Made by a program: the position numbers and the translations under genes
The notes under the pieces: generated by a model
The model's database searches: none
What the model was told of the DNA's origin: nothing
What the model saw: the letters and a program-made list of their open reading frames with translations, nothing else
DNA from: Bimastos eiseni
Taxonomy: Eukaryota; Annelida; Clitellata; Crassiclitellata; Lumbricidae
DNA: 64,000 nt
Direction of reading: 5' to 3'
NCBI GenBank assembly: GCA_959347315.1
Contig: OY365813.1
Coordinates: 14,130,016-14,194,015, forward strand
In this document: one piece after another, positions 54,645-64,000 of the stretch
How the letters are laid out: every line of letters begins with the position of its first letter
Position numbering within the stretch: position 1 is the stretch's first letter

Positions 54645-54725
54645 CAGAGGACGTATGCTGTTAATAACGATGACTTAATTGTCTATCTTAAAACCAAGGC
54701 AGACGACGGCTAACCCTTAACCCCT
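54645..54725. repeat. 81-bp repeat, copy 1
   Basis: GTATGCTGTTAATAACGATG, ACTTAATTGTCTATCTTAAA, ACCAAGGCAGACGACGGCTA match 60330-60414 almost perfectly. Confidence 0.85.
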
Positions 54726-55366
54726 TATAAAGGAGAAAACTAAGATCTTGTAAGGTTAATTTGACTTAAAATAGGTTTAACACCCTGTGGTAGACCTTTG
54801 AGATGGCCTGTGCATTATTATGATTGCTTCACGAATGAGATCATTTAGGTGGAATTAAGACAGGTCTGGATCGCTGACATTAATTCTATTTATCTTTCTG
54901 TACTGAAAATAGTATCAATTGCATTCCACTTGTTTTGTCCTTTCTGTGGTTTTAATTTATTGCCACGACGTAAAATTTTCATTTGTTATAAGTTGTTAAA
55001 CACTTTGAACGGGATACTGTATTTAGTTTTCTTGTGTTTTGCTTTATTGTTTTCAGCATATCTATTTATTTTATTTTACAAAACTTATTTATTGGCTCTG
55101 AGTAATTAGTATTTATTTGCCTCATTAATGTTTTCATACCATATTCTATTGTATATATAAATTTATATAGCACCTATCTTATTGTACACAAATCGGAGAT
55201 GCTGTACGTATGCCTGCTCTAGTTTTGACCTGGTTTCACATGATGTTAACATCTGCAGGTATAATATAAGCTGTTAGAGAGCTTGAACTCCACTACTGGA
55301 TTCAATTACTTTTCTTCATTGCTTCACTCTAATAAATATGACTTTTACTGTGCATACACCGTAGAG

Positions 55367-55741
55367 CAGTGGTGTCAAAGAGCTGGCGAATGGGGCCATG
55401 GGGCCCCATTCGCCATGATGTGTTTTATGGGCTGCAGAACTAAACTAAAAGCTGAACAGTTTGAGAATAAAAATACGAATGTCATTTTCACGGCTCGATG
55501 AGATTTATGTGATGTTTGTGACTGTTAATGAAGATCGAAATTAAGATTTTAAAGCCTAATTTAACTGTTAGCATGGTACAAAATGCACCATTCTAGATTT
55601 AGTTGCATAAATTTCTCGGGATGTGTTCTCTGAGCCCAGATCCCTACCCCATTGTGCTCAGATGTGTTCAGCATCCTGGCCCCTTCACTTTCCAGAAGAC
55701 TTTGCCAATGGCCCACTGTTAAAAAGGGTTTGACACCTCTG
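55367..55741. mobile_element. hAT-like MITE, CAGGGGTGTCAAA family, copy 4
   Basis: Starts CAGTGGTGTCAAAGAGC, ends TTTGACACCTCTG. Flanks CCGTAGAG and CCTTAGAG match at 7 of 8. Longer than its relatives owing to an inner insertion with a GGGGCCATGGGGCCCC palindrome. Confidence 0.85.
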
Positions 55742-55845
55742 CCTTAGAGTATGCACAAGCAGAGATTCATTGGGTGGCGATTTTCTCAGTTTTCTTCAAA
55801 TAGTTTCTTCAAGGTTTCTTCCTTTGCAACTGAACTTCAATCTAT

Positions 55846-55990
55846 TGCTCGATAGTGCTGTGGTTAGCGTTATATGGTGTCGACCAAAGGATCAGGGTTT
55901 CAACTCTGATAGTGGGGCATGCGCTGGCCCTCTGTAGAACCACCACTTACCTCAAGAGAAACCCCTCGAAGGTGCTTATGTCTGGAGCTG
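55846..55990 (+). repeat. tRNA-derived SINE head
   Basis: A-box-like GTGGTTAGCGTTA and B-box-like GGGTTTCAACTC, followed by ACTTACCTCAAGAGAAACCC. Confidence 0.45.
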
Positions 55991-56790
55991 TTCAAATCAA
56001 GATCATTTGGGCCAGAAACAGTGGCTTTGGCTTTTGAGAAATTCTTATAAGGCTTCCTATAGGTAGCTGTCGAGGTACGTTATTCATGCATGCTGGTGAA
56101 TTTTTTGCCTGTTAAGTCTGTTTTATATTTAAATCTGTAATTAAATCCATTTCTATGTTTAGATGCAGGCGTCATTTTCTATTTATAAATCTGCACTGTT
56201 CTTTTGCAGTTTAAGATAATCCTGTTGTCTCTACCGTTCACCGTTGTCTGACGACTACGTTGTTTTTGTTGTTGTCCTGGGCACATTATTCATATGCACG
56301 CTTGTTGTCTTGTGCATTTGTATTTCTGTAGAGCTGTGATTTTGCGTGAACTGAGTGTGTGCCTCAGAGCATTTGTTACATCACTCGTTTTGACCTAGCA
56401 AACTACTATCTGACTGTTTGCAACTTTTTTTTATCGTACTCTGAGGACATTATTAGGCGTAATAAAATTAGACTTAAAAAATAGTAATATTATGATTTGC
56501 TGAAAGTACGTTACTTAAATCTAAGCAAGAATAAAATATCAGTTGAGAATCATGGTACAGGATATTTAGTTACATTTCATCTTGACTGAAAACCGAAATT
56601 TTGAGAGGGCCGCGTAAGATTTGTGCACATCTTGCTATCATGGGAACTCCGGTAGTATTGCAGAGAAATACTCGTGACCATTACAATGTGTAATGTAATG
56701 TAACTGTAATGTTACGTGTAACCAGAAATGTATGTAGTGCCTTTTAAAATTACTGCACATGTGCTGTTCTTGCTATTTTATTACCATAGT

Positions 56791-56934
56791 CAGAGGCGGC
56801 GATCCGGGGTGGTCAAGGGGACATGTCCCCTCCACCTTTTACAAAGAGGGGTCACGTGATACGTTTGTCCCCCACACATTTTCTACCCCTCTCATTGGGT
56901 GTCCCTCCCCTACCAAGCGAGATCGTCGCCTCTG
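56791..56934. mobile_element. hAT-like MITE, CAGAGGCGG family, copy 2
   Basis: 144 bp with ends CAGAGGCGGCGATC ... GATCGTCGCCTCTG, flanked by an exact 8-bp duplication ACCATAGT (56783-56790 and 56935-56942). Confidence 0.9.
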
Positions 56935-57525
56935 ACCATAGTTATTAGCAACTATACATCCAGCCACTGTTTTAAATTTGAAGTACTTAGAAGTTTCACA
57001 TTTACAACAGTGAAAAAGCTTTGAAAAGTGGCTAAGTTTGCCATTTTGCTGCGCCAAAAGAATGCAGTTTGAGTGCAAATGCCTGCTTTTATGTATCTAG
57101 TTCAATGTCACCATATAAAATCGTCAGTACCTGTTTTACTAGTGCTTAACGCTTTAATGACAAGCTACATATGTTTTCCCGTTCATTTTAGTACACGCTG
57201 TTCGTTAATGGGTTAAGGATTCTGTAAAGTCCATATTATTTGCGACATATCTAATAATTGATTTATGCATCTTTGTTTTCCATTTTTAGTCATTTTCGTA
57301 ATGTTTTTCGGCACCAAATAAAGCATTAGCACTTTGAAAGCATTTGAATTGCTTTGCACAAGAGTTGCACTCTTCCTATTGTGTTGTATTTTTAATATAA
57401 TTCTGCGTTACTGGTTTCGGTTAAGTGATAGTTGGCCAACTTGGCCTTGCTTTGATTCTGTATGTTTCCAAAACGAACGGAGGGTTGCGTAGGCTAAAGA
57501 AAGATTTAAATAGAGTTCAGTATTA

Positions 57526-57799
57526 GGGGCCGTCCACATATTACGTAACGCAGCGACGATTTTGCGTACGTTTGCGTCTGGTGGGAGAGGGTGTCCAAAA
57601 AATATGTACGTACGCATGTATAATTGTCTAATTATGACGTACCCAATACGGAATATTGAAATCAGAATTGTAAACCTAATCACAGACTATTCCTCAGATG
57701 TACGTAAGCTGTGGAAGGGGTCCACGAAATGTGCGCGTTGCAGCAGAGGGAGGGGTCCAAAAATCCGATTTCTGGCGTACTTATTATATGGATGGACCC
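57526..57799. mobile_element. TIR element, GGGGCCGTCCA family, copy 1
   Basis: Starts GGGGCCGTCCACATATTACG and ends TATATGGATGGACCC, inverted copies. Flanked by TTA on the left and TAA on the right. The inside shares TAATTGTCTAATTATGACGT with copy 2. Confidence 0.82.
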
Positions 57800-58179
57800 T
57801 AAATCTATTTTTCAAAGACTGAGAAACATTTAATTTCTTGAACATCTGCTGTTCGATGTGAAACGCTTGGCTTACTTATAGTTCCTGGGACTTAAGCGCA
57901 TGTGCACCAAAACCCTATAATTTCTTATAATTATGCGTTGTGATGGTCATTTAGAGTCCAGGGTTAGGGTTAATATAGTTTTTATGCAGTTACGAAAATT
58001 CATCTTACTTACTCCTTTGTGTCAATCACGCGCCGGAAGTATTTTTTTCAGACCAAAGTATTATGCGTAAGTTGGAGTCCCCGAAACTATAAGTAAGCCA
58101 CACGGTTTTGTCTTGTGTTCGGATTTAGGCCTACTTTGTTGGACTTTGCTTTTGCCAAAATTGCCATAAGTCTCGAAAC

Positions 58180-58641
58180 GGGCCGTCCACATATTACGTA
58201 CGCAGCGAGGGGAGGGACTTTCAAATTTCGGCCATTTTGCACCGGTGCGTATGGTGGGGGAGGGATCTCTAAAATATGTTTGTTCGCAAATGTAATTGTC
58301 TAATTATGACGTCCACAATACAGAATATGAAAATCAGAACTGTAAACCTCATCACAGACTATATTCCTGCTTAATCAATATCTGTAGCGTTAAAACGGTT
58401 TCAAATGCAAGTGTTGTTAGTTTCTTAATTCTTCATAGCAATTAACAAACTTAAGGTGTTAAATATGATGCTTAACAGAAATAAATGACCTGTGGTAAAA
58501 TCAATGTCTTAATATAGATGTTTTTAGCTATTTAACCTTTGCAATGGGGGAGGGGTAGAGCTCAAATGTACGCACGCAAGGGACCAGGGAAAGGGGGTCT
58601 GAAAATCCGATGTTTTGCGTATGTAATATATGGATGGGCCC
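58180..58641. mobile_element. TIR element, GGGGCCGTCCA family, copy 2
   Basis: Starts GGGCCGTCCACATATTACGT, ends TAATATATGGATGGGCCC. AAAC occurs directly on both sides (58176-58179 and 58642-58645), a possible 4-bp duplication. An inner AT-rich insertion makes it longer than copy 1. Confidence 0.8.
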
Positions 58642-58869
58642 AAACCAGGCCTCTGTAGCCCTAAGAGGTACAAATGGAGGAGCCAGAGTTGAGCATATCT
58701 CAAAGCGCCAATATTGTTGACGTCGTTATAATATCTGAATAGTTCTTATCGTTCGTATGTCATATTACAGCTCTTGTTGGGTAAATTCAATTAAACAATA
58801 GGAAGTACAAACCTCGAAGAAGTTGATGCTTGGCAAGAATTACCATGTCATTGGGTGTAACGATGATAA

Positions 58870-58972
58870 TGACGTCATAGTGTCAGAAGGTGAATGACGA
58901 ATGACGACATAATTGCGTGAGAGATGATGAAATAAGTGTAATGACGTCAGTGAAGCAATATTGTTGACGTCA
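58870..58972. promoter_or_regulatory. Cluster of three perfect CRE palindromes
   Basis: TGACGTCA occurs at 58870-58877, 58942-58949 and 58965-58972, with a near-match TTGACGTCG at 58717-58725 and extra TGACG half sites between. CREB/ATF factors bind this octamer. The 16-bp string CAATATTGTTGACGTC occurs twice (from 58710 and 58957), so part of the cluster arose by duplication. Confidence 0.5.
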
Positions 58973-59403
58973 ATTCGGTGACTGTGAGGCAAGAACGATT
59001 GCGTCATTGCGTTCGACGGAATCTGTTTCAATCCGATCCTTATGATTTCTTGCCGGTGACTTCGTTGTTTTTGTCATCCGTGTTTTTAGTTCTTCGAAAA
59101 CATTGTGGTTGCTTTTGCTGTTTGTTATTTGATTTAGTAAAAAATACACCAATAAATCGTTTTATGTACTAGCTGGTCGTTATTGCCCTTTAATAGGATT
59201 CTGCAGCTTTCTTTGTTAATGCATTAATCAATTAATTAATGCGATAATCAAGGATGTCTCGTCTTGTTTGCAATCGGGCAAATGTATAGATGAAGGCGGA
59301 TCGACGAATAATTACGTCTGCGAGATTGAAAAGAACGGCCTGCGAGTTTGATAGGCTTACCTGATTCCATTTGCATTTTAAGAGTGAATGTTGCAAGTTC
59401 TAA

Positions 59404-60189
59404 GGGGTCATCCAGAAGGACGTCCGCAACGAGGGATAGGGGAAATTGCGGACAGAGGGAAGGGGTCTTGGACTATGCGGAAGTCCGCCGGTGGCCATGC
59501 TAAATTATCGCCAAAATTACGTCTAATGGTAATTACGTCCAAATCTTAGTTGTTTCGATCAATCAATCAAAATACTTGATATATCGTCCCTTCAAGGTAT
59601 CTACTCAGAGGCGCTCCTGGCCTAACCCTCGGCTATAAAGGACAGTTTTAAGAGAGGCGTAAAATGAAGATGTGGAGTTCTTAGGTACGAGACGGAGGTC
59701 TATGGGAAGTTCATTCCAGATGGTAGGTCCCCACGACCGAGAAGGCCCGATTCTGCATTATGGAAGTGCGTGAAAAGGGACGATCAGGTCGCCATGAACC
59801 GCACAGCGAAGTAGTCGTTGACCTTTACTGGCAGTGATAGGACCACTTAGCTCCAGCAAATAAGCAGGCGTAGTACCGCCAAGGCAGCGCCTAACTAAGT
59901 TTATGAGGTAGCTTTAGGTTATGCTTCACATTTGCGGGAATTATATGCAAAGCTTACATGCAAATAAGTGTTTATTAATTTTTTTACATAGCTTTTATTT
60001 AATCTTATTCTTTGTCAATAAATGTCCATTAAAAAGCGATGCAGGAAATTAATCATCAGCAGCTGCAATGGTGGCGGACACATGAGTGACGCGGACGTCC
60101 GCAAAGGGGTCGGGGGTCGGTCGAATGCAGACAAGGTAGAGGGAGTCAAGAAAGTAGGTTTTTTGCGGACGTCCTTTATGGACGACCCC
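59404..60189. mobile_element. TIR element, GGGGTCGTCCA family, with TAA duplication
   Basis: Starts GGGGTCATCCAGAAGGACGT and CCGCAA; ends TTGCGGACGTCCTTTATGGA and CGACCCC, about 25-bp inverted ends. TAA flanks both sides (59401-59403, 60190-60192). A SINE-like repeat is nested inside. The ends resemble those of the GGGGCCGTCCA family. Confidence 0.82.
59575..59900 (+). repeat. SINE-like 'ATAGCGCC' family member nested in the TIR element
   Basis: GATATATCGTCCCTTCAAGG, then GGAAGTTCATTCCAGATGGT and AGGTCCCCACGACCGAGAAG, related to 36005-36420 and 38925-39240. Confidence 0.55.
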
Positions 60190-60329
60190 TAAGATCTCGT
60201 TGCGAGTAGTTCCTCGTTCTGCTGTTCCCATGTATATCGTAAACCTACCGTCGAGTCGTCGACTAGATTGAAATTGCACCTGATCCATACAATACGCGTA
60301 GGGCCCAGTAACCTGCCTTAGTTATCAAT

Positions 60330-60414
60330 CAGAGGCGTATGCTGTTAATAACGATGACTTAATTGTCTATCTTAAAACCAAGGCAGACGACGGCTAAACG
60401 ATTAACCCCTTATA
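60330..60414. repeat. 81-bp repeat, copy 2
   Basis: Near-identical to 54645-54725, same orientation; ends in TTAACCCCTTATA, reminiscent of a piggyBac-type end. Confidence 0.85.
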
Positions 60415-60598
60415 GCCTAAGTCTTCCCGTTCTCTCTTCCTTCCCTCCTTTCACGTCCTTCAAATTTAAGTCTCCCTTACAGAGGGGAGGGCTCCACCTT
60501 TTATCCGCCTGACGCGGCGTTCTTCAAGTCACCGGAAAACGTAATTGTTGTAATCAGTATAGATTGCGGCATTCGGCTCGGTCTATTGATTCCAGACA

Positions 60599-60889
60599 AT
60601 GGAGCCTGGCGTAAACAAAAACAGTGGCATTGCCAACATAACTGGAGGGCAAGTCCTCGGCCAAGACGTTTCAACAAAGCGGACGTCTTCGACGAAAGAC
60701 GGTGTCAGTGAGCGACGGTTGGGCAAGTCGTCCGTCAAAGAAACCCAACAGTCGACTCGCCCAGGCTGTAGCGATTTTCAAATTGCATTTCGGCAAATCT
60801 ATTGCGCGCGAACAATGCCTGACACACAGTACGTCGGCCGCTTGGAGCGCCTCTGGCGAGTGCCAAACTCGACATATATAATGTCTGCG
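60599..60889 (+). CDS. Candidate first coding exon of an unidentified gene
   Basis: An open frame of 97 codons from an ATG in a CpG-rich stretch (about 60.5-61.3 kb), ending CTGCG before GTGAGT, phase 0. The product starts MEPGVNKNSGIANITGG, is polar and Ser/Thr/Lys-rich to about residue 60, then has SDFQIAFRQIYCARTMPD and RLERLWRVPNSTYIMSA. I do not recognise the family. Support is codon-like composition in unusually GC-rich DNA, a good donor and absence of repeat signatures. The frame stays open past the donor to 61075, so an unspliced 158-aa ORF is an alternative. No following exon was identified in the window. Confidence 0.35.
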
Positions 60890-62335
60890 GTGAGTACGGT
60901 ATACCCCGAAGTGGGGCTGTTGGCTTTGCGGAGGGTGTGCCACATCGATCGATCTGAACGGGGCACGGAAAAAGCCGTCTCGGGGCAGAGGTGGGCACGC
61001 TCCACGGGTCAATGGACGGGCTTAAGAAACGATTTTCTGTTAATCTTCACGCTAGATTGGGACGCGTATCGGTGAAGATGCCAACCGCATTATTGTTTGA
61101 GCACAATCCTCGGTCAACATCGCCCAGGTGTTCAGCGCCTTTATTGGGACGATTAGGGCGACGCCGGCGCTGGATGGTGAGCCCCGGCGGCGGGCCCATG
61201 CGCCACCGAACAATCGAAGCGCCGTCGCCCGATCGCGACGCTGAGGCGGCGGTGACTTGTTTGTATTGGTGACCGTGACCGAGCAAAAGCAGTGACGACT
61301 GGTGACGACAAGACTCAGGCAGACGACAGCGCAGAGCAGACGATAGGTCACAAGCAGACGACAGAGCAAAGCGGATGACAGGCCTCATACAGAGCTGTGG
61401 GCTAGGGTTCAAGCACGTCAAGATTTTAGCAGAGGGAAGTGTGAAAATATAGGCCTACTACAGGACAGAAGCAGACGACAAAATACAAGCAGACGGTAAT
61501 GTGAAAGTATACGACAGGAGTCACTGGACACCAGCATAGAACGACTACGCGAATATTACGAATATTAAGATAAGTAAAAATTGGCTAATAGGGCTATTAA
61601 CGAATGTTAGAACTGCCAACGAATATTGAAATTTAATGTTTATACTTTAATATTTTTAAACATTTCAAGCGAACATAACAATAGTGAATAATTGTATAGG
61701 ATTCTGTGCCACAACTATATATGCAGCGATTAGAACTATATCATTACGCGGACTTATACAACTTACAATTCAATTTGTAGCCTACACAAAACGTAGCCTA
61801 TATAGTGACGTCAGCAACGAATATTTACGAATATTAAAAATGGCATGATATTTGCGAATATTTACGAATCTTAAACTGTCGAGTAAAGAACTCTCGTTCT
61901 ATGGACACATGCAGACGGATATATGTGAAACTATGCGACAGTAATCAAATGATACAAGCTGACGATCGAACAAAAAAGACGTATAAGAGCTATATATATA
62001 GCAGAGGGGTCATAAGTCACAACCAAACAGATGAAGGATCGAACGCAGACGGCAGCACGAAACAGACGACAGGATTGGTTTTGGCTTCGGTATACTAATG
62101 GCGCCTCTTGTCATGAAGCTGTAATGTAATGTAATCAAGCATTTATATAACGTTATACATCATCGTTGCAGTGGTGACGCATGGACTGATCATATATCTA
62201 ATTTCAATTTATTGATTTCATCGGTGATACATGTAGACCTATGCGCAAGATTTGTTGATTTCATCAAGGCCAATAACAGATGGTATACTATAGAAGATTT
62301 TACAGGTAGACAATCAACTTAGAAAATCACTCTAG
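60890..62335. other. CpG-rich block and AGACGAC-rich sequence
   Basis: 60.5-61.27 kb is CpG-rich (for example CGCCGTCGCCCGATCGCGAC) and resembles a promoter island. 61310-61540 has imperfect GCAGACGAC repeats. The rest is AT-rich with no exon recognised. Overlapping ORFs on both strands at 60671-61421 reflect base composition. Confidence 0.4.
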
Positions 62336-62609
62336 CATCGGCGGAGACTTGGGTCCTGGGTTGGGTTGGTAGGGGAGGGACAGGTCAACAAAATTGGGAT
62401 ATGTGCATGGGGACAGGTTGGGAAGACTGTCAATTCCCAAACCTAAGGATAAAGCCAAAACAATGAAAAGTGGAAAACACTGCAGAAATTTATATTTTTT
62501 AAAAATAGTTATGAAATATTGGGGGGATATAAGCAGCTCCATTTCTTCCACCTGAAATTTTGGAGGGACCATTCCCTCCTGTCCTCTCCTCCCGATGTCT
62601 CCGCCTCTG
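62336..62609. mobile_element. Probable third member of the CAGAGGCGG family
   Basis: Ends CATCGGCGGAGACTTGG and GATGTCTCCGCCTCTG are inverted copies with mismatches. The flanks do not give a clean 8-bp duplication. Confidence 0.45.
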
Positions 62610-63439
62610 CCCACTGGTAGAGGATTAATATAATATCCATTGTATGTCCAATACAGACCAGTTCTTGAGATATTGTAACTTCATAAGCTGGTATCAGTGA
62701 TTGAATTGTTGGGGTTGGGAGGGTTCGACCTACCCCCAGTTCATTTTTCAATCCCGCAAGTTAATTCTGAAAAATTACCTTGGGGTCAGGCAAATCCCAA
62801 GATCACCTTTCAGTGGCACCATCACCCACAGACAGTTATACCCTTCACAATTTATCCCGTAAACCGGTTTCAGGTTCGTATAAATTCTAGTTGGGAGTCT
62901 CGTGACATCTCAACATGTGAAAAACTATCACCACCCGTTCAAATTTGACATTTAAAACCCTGGCTGATAAGATACGATACGATAGGTCATGCTATGTGCA
63001 CCGAGGTGGGATAGGATAATAATTATGCATGGTATGCGAATAGGGACTGAACTTTTTGCAGTTTCAGCCATTGGCTTCGGCCTGAGAATATCACACAATA
63101 AATTACTTACAATATACAATAGGTAAATACTTTAAGACATATGAACAAGCAGATTAACGTTCCGTTTGAATGGTGTACTTTTACCACGGACATCGGAATT
63201 GTAGGTTAACCACATAATTATTAGATCGTTCCAAACTTTGAAATTTGTGAAAGTAAATTTAGAAATGACTGGCTCCGTTGGAAATGCATTTTTCTGCCCA
63301 TAGTATCATGCATATAAAGATAACAGTCGCGTAGGGTCTAAACATCCGGTGTTTCTAATAATCGAAAATAACCGACAAATATCGATAAAATTGCTCTGAT
63401 ACGGCAAATGACCAAGAACGCTAATTTAAGACGGAGACG

Positions 63440-63640
63440 AATCCCAAGACCGTTCCTTTAAGACCAAAACCAAGACCGACGCACGCGAGACCAAGACCAA
63501 GACCGATGGTCCGAGACCAGGACCAAGACCGATGGTCCGAGACCAAGACCAAGACCAAGACCGATGCATTCGGGACCAAGACCGCAGTTCTCCGGTCTCA
63601 AGACCGTCTCGAGATCAAGACCGCGGTCTCGAGACCACAT
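63440..63640. repeat. Short-period repeat (GAGACCAAGACC)n
   Basis: Imperfect 6- and 12-bp units of CCAAGA and GGTCTCGAGACC; the right part is locally palindromic. Confidence 0.85.
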
Positions 63641-63714
63641 CCCTGGACAGGGCATTATACATGTCTGATATAGGCCTTGATAATATTAGCTATGGCATAT
63701 GAAACGAATGGGTT

Positions 63715-64000
63715 AGATTAGATGTGTAGTTGATGCGCAACTGTCTCCTTGGGTCTTTCCCTCTGCACCCTAGGGTCTCCACTCTCCTCTATTCCGCACC
63801 GGGTTTACCCTCGTTCCTCTGCCCGTGGACCTATGGTGGTCCCTCTCATGAGCTCAGCCACGGCTTAACCAGAAGCTTCACGTGGGTTCTACCAGCTGAA
63901 ACAGCCTCCCTTCCCCTTCGGAAGGAGCCGCTCTCTTCCCTCTGCTGCCTTCCTGAGGCGCCTGAGCCATCCCCTCTCCTCCGTTTAGGTATATGTGTTG
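63715..64000 (-). repeat. SINE-like 'ATAGCGCC' repeat, reverse copy
   Basis: The reverse complement matches 36110-36300 (GGCTGTTTCAGCTGGTAG; GGTAAACCCGGTGCGGAATA). It runs off the window end. Confidence 0.75.

Noticed and set aside
54849..55109. 86-aa hydrophobic ORF
   Set aside because: TTT/TTA-rich AT-biased DNA gives Phe/Leu/Ile runs; no start context or similarity.
60671..61421. Overlapping Arg/Pro/Ser-rich ORFs on the minus strand
   Set aside because: High CpG content reduces stop codons; no splice signals or homology support them.

Overview
The window is eukaryotic and almost certainly metazoan nuclear DNA. It has multi-exon genes with GT-AG (and two GC-AG) introns, abundant SINE-, LINE- and MITE-type repeats, microsatellites and low coding density. 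The transposon mix and the moderately diverged protein sequences suggest a marine invertebrate, possibly a basal deuterostome, but nothing here fixes the species.

Two complete genes can be rebuilt exon by exon, and both give uninterrupted in-frame CDSs. (1) Minus strand, 39615 down to 3944: phosphatidylserine synthase 1 (PTDSS1) in 13 exons, 1470 nt, 489 aa. Its introns carry most of the repeats in the left two thirds of the window. (2) Plus strand, 42888 to 52903: the orthologue of the uncharacterised vertebrate protein KIAA0930 in 10 exons, 1416 nt, 471 aa. The genes are divergent (head to head) with about 3.3 kb between the start codons. Each has one GC-AG intron and a YY1-like motif at its ATG. 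A third, unidentified candidate first exon lies in CpG-rich DNA at 60599-60889 (+).

PTDSS1 introns. Intron 8 holds a near full-length but broken L2/CR1-like LINE (about 11.1-14.15 kb). Introns 1-3 hold four pieces of an unusual non-LTR-type family with a restriction-like endonuclease domain (23.1-26.55, 27.25-29.3, 34.3-34.8, 35.8 kb). The three larger pieces are flanked on both sides by (AAT)n, which suggests insertion into that microsatellite. Other contents are a piggyBac-like MITE filled with TATG repeats, hAT-like MITEs with 8-bp target duplications, a TIR repeat with TTAGGG-like arrays, several minisatellites and a large inverted repeat.

KIAA0930 region. Intron 1 contains a near-identical copy of the PTDSS1 promoter/first codons, a LINE 3' fragment and an unexplained 169-aa antisense ORF. 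Intron 4 holds a degraded piggyBac copy with the transposase Cys-rich tail. Introns 7 and 8 each hold an hAT-like MITE. From 52.9 kb to the end the DNA is mainly repeats: TIR elements, tRNA-like SINE heads and minisatellites, plus a cluster of perfect CRE sites at 58.87-58.97 kb.

No rRNA, functional tRNA, CRISPR array or prokaryotic operon structure was seen.
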